DNA of 64,000 nucleotides from Verrucomicrobiia bacterium (GTDB lineage Bacteria; Verrucomicrobiota; Verrucomicrobiia; Verrucomicrobiales; DEV007). The first letter of the stretch is position 1. Each line of letters begins with the position of its first letter. The DNA is taken from the NCBI GenBank assembly GCA_030425385.1, contig JAUIAH010000040.1, positions 1 to 64,000 of the forward strand, given 5' to 3'. The notes under the pieces are model-generated. The model searched no databases. It was not told where the DNA came from and saw nothing but the letters and a program-made list of their open reading frames with translations. The position numbers and the translations under genes are program-made. Shown piece by piece: positions 53,049-61,219 of this stretch.

Positions 53049-53702
53049 TCATTGCGAGGTCATCGGCACAAACCTGACAGGGAAGAGAGTTTCTTGCGCG
53101 AATCCGCTAGGGGTCCGCTGCAAGCAAAGCAGTTGCTGATTCTTTCCTTGAGGGCCGACAGGGATCACCATGCGCGCTCCGAGGCGCAGTTGGTCGATCA
53201 GTGTGAGAGGGATCTGTGGTGCCGCACACGTGACGAGAATGCCATCGAAAGGTGCCGCTTCCGGCCATCCCAGGTGTCCATCACCGACCCGAAGGGAAAT
53301 ATGATCGTATCCCAGAGAGCTCAAACGCTCCGCAGCTTCCCGAGCCAATTTGGAAACGATCTCCACGCTATAGACCTCAGCTACGATCTCCGCCAAGACG
53401 GCTGTCTGGTAGCCGCAGCCCGTACCGATCTCCAAGATCCGGTGTTCTGGTCGTAGCTGGAGACACTCTGTCATCTTTGCCACCATGTACGGTTGCGAAA
53501 TGGTCTGCCCTTCCCCGATTGGCAACGGCCCATCGGCATAGGCGCGGGTGCGCAAGGCAGGCGGAACAAAGTGCTCGCGACGCACGCGGCCCATGGCACG
53601 AAGAACGGTTCCGTCAGTCACATCTCGCCCCGGCCGACTCAATTGATCGGTCACCATGCGCGCACGTTCAGCAGCGAACGCGCCGTTGGTCTCGCCTTTC
53701 AT
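53049..53702 (-). CDS. pcm: Protein-L-isoaspartate O-methyltransferase
   Basis: Pcm repairs isoaspartyl residues in aged proteins by methylating them with S-adenosylmethionine. The 217-residue protein has the expected MVTDQLSRPGRDVTDGTVL start, REHFVPPALRTRAYADGPLPIGEGQTISQPYMVA, the SAM site HRILEIGTGCGYQTAVLAEI and ILVTCAAPQIPLTLIDQL. The frame is open to 53825, but the ATG at 53702 is a better start. It lies 50 bp after the secreted protein gene of the ABC operon, so it may be co-transcribed with it. Its end is convergent with the small membrane protein gene. Confidence 0.93.
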   Translation of the reverse strand: MKGETNGAFAAERARMVTDQLSRPGRDVTDGTVLRAMGRVRREHFVPPALRTRAYADGPLPIGEGQTISQPYMVAKMTECLQLRPEHRILEIGTGCGYQTAVLAEIVAEVYSVEIVSKLAREAAERLSSLGYDHISLRVGDGHLGWPEAAPFDGILVTCAAPQIPLTLIDQLRLGARMVIPVGPQGKNQQLLCLQRTPSGFAQETLFPVRFVPMTSQ

Positions 53703-53752
53703 CGCGAGGAGGGAACCTACACGAAGTCCCTTCACAAGGCGAGCACAGAATT

Positions 53753-54391
53753 CTATTCGTCCGTCTCCCAGACGACCTTGAGATTGTCGAATAAGATGTC
53801 TTTGCCAGAGTAGGGCGTTCCCCAAAGAGAGGCTTTCCCTTGTGTGGGCACGTCTTCGGCAGGGGTGTGCATGAGATTGGGTTCTTCTGGCTCCTCCTCA
53901 TCCGCCAACCAAGCCCATGCCTTGATGGTGGGTTTGTCAGAGCCTTTGACAATGGCCAACTTGAGGTGGATCCATGTGCCGCTCTTCCAAGCGAAGGGCA
54001 CTTGTTCAATCACCTCTTCTTGATAGAGCAATTCGAGCCGTTTCTGGGCAGGAACCACCCGAAGGCGGAAGCCAGAAATGCCGTGCACCCCAATCCCAAA
54101 GCGCGGGAAACTCCGGCGCCCCCGTTTCTCTGCCCAGACATCGACGGATGCGGTCATGCTTGCCTTGCTTGAGTTGCCAAAGAGCAACCCACATTCGATC
54201 AGCGGATCCGGTGGCAAACGGAGGACCTTCCCTTCCTTGTGAGCGTGCACTTCGAAGTCGCCATCGATCACGAAGAGATCCTCAGGCGGCGTCCCTAACT
54301 CCCACGACTCCAGGTCATTGGCCCATTCCTCGGCCGTCAGTGGGAGCATCGTGATCAGGAGAGTCGTGAGGAGAAGGTGGAGCCTATTCAT
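53753..54391 (-). CDS. Secreted concanavalin-like protein linked to an ABC transporter
   Basis: A 212-residue protein with signal peptide MNRLHLLLTTLLITMLPLTA. The mature part looks like a concanavalin/LamG-type jelly roll: DLESWELGTPPEDLFVIDGDFEV, FPRFGIGVHGISGFRLRVVP, WIHLKLAIVKG and SGKDILFDNLKVVWE, akin to DUF1080-type folds in this window. Its start overlaps the ABC permease gene stop by 8 bp, so it is co-translated with it. It may bind a glycan or lipid handled by the transporter; that is inference. Confidence 0.75.
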   Translation of the reverse strand: MNRLHLLLTTLLITMLPLTAEEWANDLESWELGTPPEDLFVIDGDFEVHAHKEGKVLRLPPDPLIECGLLFGNSSKASMTASVDVWAEKRGRRSFPRFGIGVHGISGFRLRVVPAQKRLELLYQEEVIEQVPFAWKSGTWIHLKLAIVKGSDKPTIKAWAWLADEEEPEEPNLMHTPAEDVPTQGKASLWGTPYSGKDILFDNLKVVWETDE

Positions 54392-57300
54392 GACGTAAAG
54401 ATTCTAACAACGCTTGTTTGAAGATGGTGCGCGAGGCCAGCCAGCAGAAGACCATACCGCCTACCACGATCAATCCTAGCATCACTCCGAGCATGATCCA
54501 AGGCAACTGTTGACCACTGGCCGTGAGGGCTGGGTAGATGGCGAGGAAAGCCGCCACGGCTCCGAGTGCCACGGCGATGACATGGAGAAACCAGTGCTCA
54601 CTCACAATCAGCCAAGAAAGGCGCGATCGCTTGAATCCCACTGCCTCCATCACGGCGAGTTCGCCGCGCCGGTCGAGTACATTGCGGAATGTCACCACGG
54701 CAAGGCCCATGGTGCCTAGCAAGAGCCCCAAGCCACCCAAGGTACTGAACATCTGCAAATAGGTGTTCTGCACCTGATTGTAAGCATTGAGGCGATCCGC
54801 AGCAGGGGTGAGACTCAGGCCACGATCACCTAGCATGCGCGTCATATCGCCTCGTAACGTCTCCTTGCTCTCTTCTGGCGCATCAATGAGGAAATACTGG
54901 TAGCCGCCTGCGGAGGGAAATGCGCGAAGAAACTGGGATTCTGAAATGATGACATTGCCTTGCAACAGCGAATTCTCTATCAAGCCCACAATTCGGATGT
55001 GGAGAGGCTCGTTGCGTTCATTCTGATAGACGATCTCATCGCCTAGCCGCAGTTTCATGGCGTAGGTGGCCGAATTGTAATCCATCACTCCTGGAACAAC
55101 GCCGCCATCCTCCAAGGGCATATCGAGCACACCCCATGGCGATCCTTCCTCTTCCCATCCTTGGACGGTCTGGAAAGTGAAGGCCTCGCGTTCTGCTAGC
55201 GACGCCGGATTGGTGGCGATCAGTCGGGGCCGCTGCGCCTGATTCAAATTGAGGCAACTAGCCTCTTCCCCTTGCCGCACCCGAAACGAGACCACGGAGA
55301 AATCCAACTCCTCGTCATCCAATCCATAGAGCTCACGGGCCTCCGGTTGGTTCAAGTTCTCATGAATCTTAAGCGAAGACTCCCCCACGAACTGAAAGCC
55401 ACCCGTGCCCGAGGAGCGCTTCGCCTCTGAAGTGGCCGCATCTTGCCGGAAAGCGGTCGTGGCGCACACCATGAACACACCCGCCGCCATGATGACAATG
55501 ACAGAGAGGCTACGCCCGCGTTTTCGGGCGCTGTTGCGAACGCCGAGGGCCGCCAGATTCTGCTTACCTTTCAGCCACCGATGCGATTGCGACAATAAAA
55601 GCGAGGTCCCTAGCAAACCTGCCACAAGTACAAACATCCCTCCACTAAAGAAGGAAACCGTCTGAACCATGGCATTGGGCGCTTGCCCCGCGCCTAACAA
55701 ACTGACAGCTGCCAAAAGCACGCAGATCCACAAGCACCAGAACGTCTTCCGTTTCGTCAGCGGCTTCGAGCTGTCCCTGGTTGCTTCCGCTGAAGCATTG
55801 CCATTGATAAGCTCTACCGGCTTGCGTTTGCTCACACGACGCGTCGCAAGGAACATGGCCAAGAGGGCCATAAAGAAGATTCCATAGACGCCGCCCACAC
55901 CAGACACCATCTGAGGAGCAAAGCTGATCTTCATCCCCCCGACCGCTCCCTGCCAAAGCGATCCAAGCGCCGCGATCATGCCTTTCGTATACGCAAGGCC
56001 TCCAAAGATTCCCAAAGCACTCCCTATCAAAGCCACCAATCCACCCTCAATCGCATAGGCCAGGCGCAGCTTGCCTGGGGTGAATCCCATGGCGCGCATG
56101 ACACCCAATTGCGACTCCCGCTGATCCAATCCCAAGGCAAAGAGGAGCACCGTGAGGATGATCGCGGCGATGATGATGAAGTAGCTGAGGGCGCTCAGAT
56201 AGAGCCCAAAGTCTAACGAATGGGTGACTGCTTTCTGCCGCCCCTCTTGCAGATCAACCAGCTGCACTCCGAAATCACCTGGCGTCAATTTCTCATCAAG
56301 CGTCTGGGCAAAGGTCTCCCCATCGAAGGAGGCCGGAAAGCGCATGGACGTCAATTGCCCAAAGCGATTGCTCCACATTTCCTGACCGTCCGTGAGGCGA
56401 ACGAACGCCTTGGGCGTGCCCTTGTACTCATCCCAATAGGTTTCGTCTTTGTCGCGAATCTTTTCCAGATCCACTGGGATGCCCGGTTCCCAATCACGGC
56501 AATTCTCTGCCTGGGAAACACCCGGGAAATCTGGCGTCCATCGTGCATGGATCGCCGGATGGCTCATGGGGAGGACCTCGCGTACGGTGAAGGTCGTTTC
56601 ATGCTCTTCCAACTGCCGACCTGGCAGAAAGACATTGTAGCCCAGTGTCAGAGGATCACCCACGCCGATCCCCAAGTCCTCTGCCAGCCACGCGTGAATC
56701 AGCACTTCCTTCTCTTGCATCGCGCTCGGAACGGGATCCTGACCAGCTTCCACTGCGGCGACCATCGAGTAAGGAGCCTCGCCATTGCCGCCTTTCAGCC
56801 CATTGATCAGGTAGGTGAAGACCCCAGTCGCCGCGGGCACCGCCTCGCGCACGATCTCTTCGGCTCGCCAATCGATCAGGACACGACGACTCACCAATTC
56901 CCAATCACCCTCACGCTGTTGCAAAAGTAAGTCCGCATCATCGGCCGTCCAGGCGTCGTCGAGCGCAGATTGCAGGGCTTCCTTGCTGCCTTCTTCGCCG
57001 CCCTGCACCAAGAGAACATTGGCACGCCCCTCCTTGTCCAGCGTCTTGGCCAAATCAGCCAAAGGCACAAAGAGATTCATCGGTGCCGTCTGCTCAGCCT
57101 TCAGGCTATAGTTGCCAAAGCGCTCACTACCCACGCGTTTCGCCACATCCAACCGCAGGGGAACCACGGAGTCCGTGTCTCCTGCCAACGGCGCATCACG
57201 CGAGATCGCTCCCGGTTGCTCCACGCGCGCGATAATCGTTGCCCCTTCTTCTACTTGAAGGCGTTGAGCCAAAGGCTCGTTGAGCCAACATTCACCGCCC

Positions 57301-57671
57301 GGAATTGTCGCCACCTCACCTCGCAAGGCCCAGAAGGTCTCCGGAACTCCAATAACATTGACCGCATTCACGCGACTGGATCCCGTCTCGTCGGCCACCG
57401 TTCCTTGGACCTGCAAGAGCGGAATCACCGTCACCCCTGCCGTTGTGGCAACTTTCTCGGCAAGACCTTGCGAGAAGAAGCGATCATTGCCTAACAACGC
57501 CGCATCAATCCCTCCACTCCGTTCTTCTAACAATTGTCTAAGACTCGCTTTAACCGAATCGCCGACGAAGAGTGCCCCCGTGAGAACGGTCGAGGCGAGA
57601 AAGACACCCACCAAGACGGCGAGGTGCGTCCTCCAATAGTGGCGCAGACTGCGTAGAATGAAGGCAACCAT
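54384..57671 (-). CDS. FtsX-type ABC transporter permease, two-domain
   Basis: A 1095-residue permease with two FtsX/MacB-type halves. A helix at about 18-37 is followed by a large periplasmic domain, then three or four helices near 490-640 (FIIIAAIILTVLLFALGLDQ, LVALIGSALGIFGGLAYTKG). A second set follows after about 650, and a final group lies at the C-terminus (GLLLGTMGLAVVTFRNVLDRR, LAVMEAVGFKRSRLSWLIVSEH). This is the layout of duplicated permeases exporting lipids or lipoproteins from the inner membrane. The ATPase gene lies 2 bp upstream and a secreted protein gene overlaps the 3' end. Confidence 0.88.
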   Translation of the reverse strand: MVAFILRSLRHYWRTHLAVLVGVFLASTVLTGALFVGDSVKASLRQLLEERSGGIDAALLGNDRFFSQGLAEKVATTAGVTVIPLLQVQGTVADETGSSRVNAVNVIGVPETFWALRGEVATIPGGECWLNEPLAQRLQVEEGATIIARVEQPGAISRDAPLAGDTDSVVPLRLDVAKRVGSERFGNYSLKAEQTAPMNLFVPLADLAKTLDKEGRANVLLVQGGEEGSKEALQSALDDAWTADDADLLLQQREGDWELVSRRVLIDWRAEEIVREAVPAATGVFTYLINGLKGGNGEAPYSMVAAVEAGQDPVPSAMQEKEVLIHAWLAEDLGIGVGDPLTLGYNVFLPGRQLEEHETTFTVREVLPMSHPAIHARWTPDFPGVSQAENCRDWEPGIPVDLEKIRDKDETYWDEYKGTPKAFVRLTDGQEMWSNRFGQLTSMRFPASFDGETFAQTLDEKLTPGDFGVQLVDLQEGRQKAVTHSLDFGLYLSALSYFIIIAAIILTVLLFALGLDQRESQLGVMRAMGFTPGKLRLAYAIEGGLVALIGSALGIFGGLAYTKGMIAALGSLWQGAVGGMKISFAPQMVSGVGGVYGIFFMALLAMFLATRRVSKRKPVELINGNASAEATRDSSKPLTKRKTFWCLWICVLLAAVSLLGAGQAPNAMVQTVSFFSGGMFVLVAGLLGTSLLLSQSHRWLKGKQNLAALGVRNSARKRGRSLSVIVIMAAGVFMVCATTAFRQDAATSEAKRSSGTGGFQFVGESSLKIHENLNQPEARELYGLDDEELDFSVVSFRVRQGEEASCLNLNQAQRPRLIATNPASLAEREAFTFQTVQGWEEEGSPWGVLDMPLEDGGVVPGVMDYNSATYAMKLRLGDEIVYQNERNEPLHIRIVGLIENSLLQGNVIISESQFLRAFPSAGGYQYFLIDAPEESKETLRGDMTRMLGDRGLSLTPAADRLNAYNQVQNTYLQMFSTLGGLGLLLGTMGLAVVTFRNVLDRRGELAVMEAVGFKRSRLSWLIVSEHWFLHVIAVALGAVAAFLAIYPALTASGQQLPWIMLGVMLGLIVVGGMVFCWLASRTIFKQALLESLRHE

Positions 57672-57673
57672 GG

Positions 57674-58348
57674 CTAGGACTGTGTCAGTTTCCCGTCATC
57701 GATTCGCACTACCCGCCCGATCACTTGGGCAACGGTCTCGTCGTGAGTCACCACGACCAAGGCCACCTGTTCCGCTTCATTCAAATCTAACAAAAGTTTC
57801 GTTAATCCATCAGCATTGGCACGATCAAGAGCGCCTGTGGGTTCATCGGCGAGAAGAACCTTCGGCTGATTGATCAAGGCCCGCACCACCGCGACGCGCT
57901 GCCGTTCCCCACCCGAAAGCTGAGACGGCTGTTTCTCTTCCTGCCCTTGGAGTCCCACCTTGCCGAGGAGATCTCGCGCCCGCTCTTCCACCGCTTTCGG
58001 ATCTGGTTTCTTTGCCAGGGCCAAGGCTGGCAGAGTCACATTCTCCAAGGCGGATAGCTGGGGTAGCAAGTGGTGTAATTGAAAGATGAATCCGATGGCA
58101 CGGCTTCGCAGCGCCGCCCGTTCAGGTTCACTCAGGGTCTTCACGTCTTGACCATCGAAGCGATAGCTCCCTTCATCAGGCTCGTCGAGTAGGCCGACCA
58201 TATTCAGGAGGGTACTCTTGCCCGATCCGGACGGACCGACGATCGCTAACCGATCGCCGCGCTCCAATCGAAAGTCCACATGATCGAGGATGACGCGGTC
58301 ACCATAACTTTTCACGACAGATTGCAGATCCACCAGGGCGCTTTCCAT
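57674..58348 (-). CDS. ABC transporter ATP-binding protein (LolD/MacB type)
   Basis: A 224-residue ATPase. Walker A is VGPSGSGKSTLL (38-48), the signature LSGGERQRVAVVRAL, Walker B VLLADEPTGALD, with a switch His in VTHDETVAQV. Its closest relatives are LolD and MacB, which energise FtsX-type permeases. The frame is open to 58414 with an alternative hydrophobic N-terminus, but the ATG at 58348 gives the family start. The permease gene starts 2 bp downstream, so the two form one transporter. Confidence 0.93.
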   Translation of the reverse strand: MESALVDLQSVVKSYGDRVILDHVDFRLERGDRLAIVGPSGSGKSTLLNMVGLLDEPDEGSYRFDGQDVKTLSEPERAALRSRAIGFIFQLHHLLPQLSALENVTLPALALAKKPDPKAVEERARDLLGKVGLQGQEEKQPSQLSGGERQRVAVVRALINQPKVLLADEPTGALDRANADGLTKLLLDLNEAEQVALVVVTHDETVAQVIGRVVRIDDGKLTQS

Positions 58349-58560
58349 CCTGCTGATGTTGCACCGATTACGGACGAGAGCAAGACCACCCATCGGCAAG
58401 ACTGCCTTCTTCATTTCTTCCCAAACTTTTACATAGAGAAGAGCACGTGACGATTTCGATCATTGTCTCCCTGCAAAGCCCCCGTTAGGATCCTCACGTA
58501 GAGCGCGTCCTGCGCACGTTCCCCCGCTCTGCTCCTCCTCTTCTTCATCACCTACATCCC

Positions 58561-59235
58561 ATGTCGTCCCCTTTGCTCGAGAACACGAGGGCTGCGCAGC
58601 TTCGTACCGCTGCCGCTGAAATCAGCGAAGCCCTGCGAGGTGCCAAGCCTCGCCCCGATACCAGCGCGGCCCCCTACTGGCGAAGCGCTGCCATCCTCAT
58701 CCACCTCGCCAGCAACGAGGCCATTCACCAGGACCATGCTATCGCTCTCTTGCGATTGGCCATTCCTCTCGCTCAAATCGGTACCGACCATCAGGCGGCT
58801 TCGATTGGCCATCTCCAGACGGCGGAAGCGTCGTTGCCCATGCCCTCAATGATCCCACTCACCGAGGATGACCGCACTCAGATTCGGATGGCGGTGGGCA
58901 TGGCGATCATGCCTTATCGCGCGCTCGACGCCACCGATGTTCAGTACGTGCTCACAGCAATCGATGCCGCTCTGGGCGCTTCGGATCCTCAAACGCTCCG
59001 AGCTTTGCGAGATTCTCTGGTCCCGGGAGAGGCGCCCTTGCGCCAGTGGTTGCAGAGCTTCTCAGCCACGCCCTATCGCGAGACGACGACGACACCAGAA
59101 TCCGCGCCTATCACTCCTCATAGCTCCAGCGAGGCCGAGGAAGAAGTTGATTTCAACACCCTGCGGACGCTCGCGGCATCCCGTAAAGCTGCAGCCACCA
59201 TGCTGAGCCCCAATCGGGAACAGCGCCGACGCTGA
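58561..59235 (+). CDS. Hypothetical protein, helical
   Basis: A 224-residue soluble protein with no signal peptide or membrane helix. The N-terminal two thirds are Ala- and Leu-rich helices (RTAAAEISEALRGAKP, SAAILIHLASNEAIHQDHAI, LTAIDAALGASDPQTLRALR); the rest is a Thr/Ser/Pro-rich linker and a basic C-terminus (LAASRKAAATMLSPNREQRRR). It is divergent from the ABC transporter operon. No family was recognised; its length and codon use look natural. Confidence 0.7.
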   Translation: MSSPLLENTRAAQLRTAAAEISEALRGAKPRPDTSAAPYWRSAAILIHLASNEAIHQDHAIALLRLAIPLAQIGTDHQAASIGHLQTAEASLPMPSMIPLTEDDRTQIRMAVGMAIMPYRALDATDVQYVLTAIDAALGASDPQTLRALRDSLVPGEAPLRQWLQSFSATPYRETTTTPESAPITPHSSSEAEEEVDFNTLRTLAASRKAAATMLSPNREQRRR

Positions 59236-59322
59236 CGCCTGTCCCGGCAAGACGGTTTGCGTGAACGCAGTCCCGCAAAGGGCTGCTCCCGCATGCTGCA
59301 GCACAGGGATAAGAAAGGACGC

Positions 59323-59712
59323 TTAGCGCTTGGAGAACTGGAAACGCTTACGCGCACCGGGCTGGCCGGGCTTCTTGCGTTCCTTCATCCGAGGATCGCG
59401 CGTGAGGAGGCCTTTCTCCTTCAATTCGCCACGCAGCTCGGGATTGAATTTCACCAAGGCACGCGTGATGGCCAACCGGATGGCACCCACCTGGCCGTTG
59501 AGCCCACCGCCCTCGGCGTTGATGTTCAAATCGAACTTGTTCTGCAGATTGGCAGCCTGGAGAGGGAACAACAGGCTATTCTGCAGATTGATGGTTGGAA
59601 AGTATTCCTCGTAGGGACGCTTGTTCACCGTGATCTGGCCACTGCCTTCACTCATTTGCAAACGGGCCACTGCCGTCTTGCGGCGTCCAATAGTCGAGAG
59701 AACTTCACTCAT
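59323..59712 (-). CDS. rpsI: 30S ribosomal protein S9
   Basis: The 129-residue S9 binds 16S rRNA, and its basic C-terminal tail reaches the P-site tRNA. The start SEVLSTIGRRKTAVARLQM, the middle EGGGLNGQVGAIRLAITRAL and the tail KKPGQPGARKRFQFSKR are characteristic. It lies 29 bp downstream of rplM, the usual L13-S9 order, and should be co-transcribed with it. Confidence 0.97.
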   Translation of the reverse strand: MSEVLSTIGRRKTAVARLQMSEGSGQITVNKRPYEEYFPTINLQNSLLFPLQAANLQNKFDLNINAEGGGLNGQVGAIRLAITRALVKFNPELRGELKEKGLLTRDPRMKERKKPGQPGARKRFQFSKR

Positions 59713-59741
59713 GGTCAGGGATCAGGAAAAGGCTTTGAGAA

Positions 59742-60173
59742 CTAGGCGAGGGAATAAACTTCGGGAGATTGCGCTTCGTGGGGATGGCTGTCGCTCGCGT
59801 AGATCTTCAGTTTCTTCAGCACTTGGCGGCCCAGACGATTGTGGGGCACCATGCCGCGAACGGCGAGTTCCATCATGCGCTCGGGGCGACGCGCCCGCAG
59901 TGTCTTTGCGTTCTCCACCTTCTGGCCACCCACCCAACCGGTGTGACGGACATATTGCTTCATGTTCTCCTTGTTGCCGGTCAGCACGGCCTTATCGGCA
60001 TTGATGACCACGACGAAGTCGCCCGTGTCCACGTGCGGGGTGAAGATCGGCTTATGCTTGCCACGAAGCAGTCGTGCAGCCTGTTCCGCCACGCGTCCGA
60101 GCACTTGGCCTTGGGCATCAATGACCCACCACTTGCGTTCCACGTCTTGGGCCTTGGCAGAGAATGTCTTCAT
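59742..60173 (-). CDS. rplM: 50S ribosomal protein L13
   Basis: The 143-residue L13 is an early-assembly protein of the large subunit. [59 protein letters not shown] and [18 protein letters not shown] are all expected. The frame is open to 60254 but the ATG at 60173 is the family start. A promoter-like pair lies 55-80 bp upstream. rpsI follows. Confidence 0.97.
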   Translation of the reverse strand: MKTFSAKAQDVERKWWVIDAQGQVLGRVAEQAARLLRGKHKPIFTPHVDTGDFVVVINADKAVLTGNKENMKQYVRHTGWVGGQKVENAKTLRARRPERMMELAVRGMVPHNRLGRQVLKKLKIYASDSHPHEAQSPEVYSLA

Positions 60174-60227
60174 GGGAAAAAGTAAGAATTTCAGGGAGAA
60201 ATTTCCCCTAACGGCGGGGAGGCGGAC

Positions 60228-60254
60228 GCTATAGGGACTCATTCCGAGTGTCAA
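60228..60254 (-). promoter_or_regulatory. Candidate promoter of rplM-rpsI
   Basis: On the minus strand TTGACA (60254-60249) is followed after 15 bp by TATAGC (60233-60228), resembling -35 and -10 boxes of the main sigma factor with a short spacer. The untranslated leader would be about 50 nt and holds the near-palindrome GGGAGAAATTTCCCC, which could fold. It fits the need for a strong promoter ahead of the ribosomal genes. Confidence 0.4.
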
Positions 60255-60329
60255 ACAGGAATCGTCTAGCCACGAATCCTTTTTTAAGGGTATGCTTCCT
60301 CCTCCCCACTCCTTGTGCTAAGGCCCTCC

Positions 60330-60731
60330 ATGGCTGACGCGCCGGTCATTCCCAAACACACTGTCAATCGCCCCCGATACACGGCGGCGCGGGTGATGGG
60401 GCTCTTACTCTTGGGTCACCTCGTCATTCTCATCGTTGCGGTCGCCCAAAGTCGGCAACGCGAAACTGTCGAGCGCATCGAAAGTCCTTCTGCCCTCGGC
60501 GATGAGGCCTACTTTGTCCCACAACGGCCCTACCACTGGCAGCACCCGGTGACCACGGTCGCCGACGTGCCGCTCTTCCTGGAATCCCTTGAGCCCCTCC
60601 ATCGCGCCGACGTCACCATGCGCAAAGCTGGTCGCGAGCGACACCATTTCCTCTATCAGGAAGCCAACGGCGACGGCACATACTACATGAAACAAGCCGA
60701 CGGCACCTATCTCCCCCTCGGCCCTCACTGA
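60330..60731 (+). CDS. Small membrane-anchored protein of unknown function
   Basis: A 133-residue protein with a short cytoplasmic start, one membrane helix (VMGLLLLGHLVILIVAVAQS) and an outer part rich in His, Tyr and Pro (FVPQRPYHWQHP, HHFLYQEANGDGTYYMKQAD). The GTG at 60315 is a possible earlier start; the ATG at 60330 is preferred. It is divergent from rplM and convergent with the DUF1854 gene. No family was recognised. Confidence 0.65.
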   Translation: MADAPVIPKHTVNRPRYTAARVMGLLLLGHLVILIVAVAQSRQRETVERIESPSALGDEAYFVPQRPYHWQHPVTTVADVPLFLESLEPLHRADVTMRKAGRERHHFLYQEANGDGTYYMKQADGTYLPLGPH

Positions 60732-60742
60732 GAAATCGTTGG

Positions 60743-61219
60743 TTAGAGGACGCGCTCGAGATTTGCTTGAGAATCGGGATCAAGAGCAGCGATGGATTCC
60801 ACTTCGTAACGATTGCCCATGCTATCGCGGATGACGAGGTGATCGTCCGATAGGCGTGTGATATTCTTACCGGGTTCGCGCAGGTTGAAGTAGCGCGAGC
60901 CTCGATCCGTCTCGACTTTCAGGTATCGATGCCCATGGTTGACGTGGCTTTCGGTGACTTGAGAAATCTTGGCGAGACGGTAGTTCCGCCAAAGGGCCTC
61001 ATCGGCGATGCCTCGCGAGGAAGCGTCTAATTGATCAAGGGTCTCCAGCCAGGCGAGTTCTTTCTTCCCCTTGATGTCCATGATAGAGACCTCTCCCGCT
61101 CGATTGGAAATCGGGCGGGCGTAGACGAGTCGCACGGGGACAGGATCGGCACCGTCGAGAGCGAGCATGACATTGTCTGCCTGGCGAGACAGCTGTAGAT
61201 GGGGCGCTTTGTCAGTCAT
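60743..61219 (-). CDS. DUF1854 protein, partner of the ABC exporter
   Basis: A 158-residue soluble protein matching DUF1854: VPVRLVYARPISNRAGEVSI, MDIKGKKELAWLETLDQLD, YRLAKISQVTESHVNHGHRY and the ending YEVESIAALDPDSQANLERVL. In other bacteria DUF1854 genes sit beside an ABC exporter, sometimes in cyanophycin-related loci, and the same is true here: the start overlaps the ABC gene stop by 8 bp. No cyanophycin synthetase or cyanophycinase lies in the window, so the cargo remains unknown. Confidence 0.85.
   Translation of the reverse strand: MTDKAPHLQLSRQADNVMLALDGADPVPVRLVYARPISNRAGEVSIMDIKGKKELAWLETLDQLDASSRGIADEALWRNYRLAKISQVTESHVNHGHRYLKVETDRGSRYFNLREPGKNITRLSDDHLVIRDSMGNRYEVESIAALDPDSQANLERVL

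Noticed and set aside
58561..59235. Possible ribosomal or phage protein because of its place beside rpsI
   Set aside because: The sequence has no ribosomal or phage motif; it is left as a hypothetical protein.
59256..59279. TTTGCG/CGCAAA hairpin between the 224-residue protein gene and rpsI
   Set aside because: The stem is only 6 bp with a 12-base loop and no T-run, so it is too weak to call a terminator.
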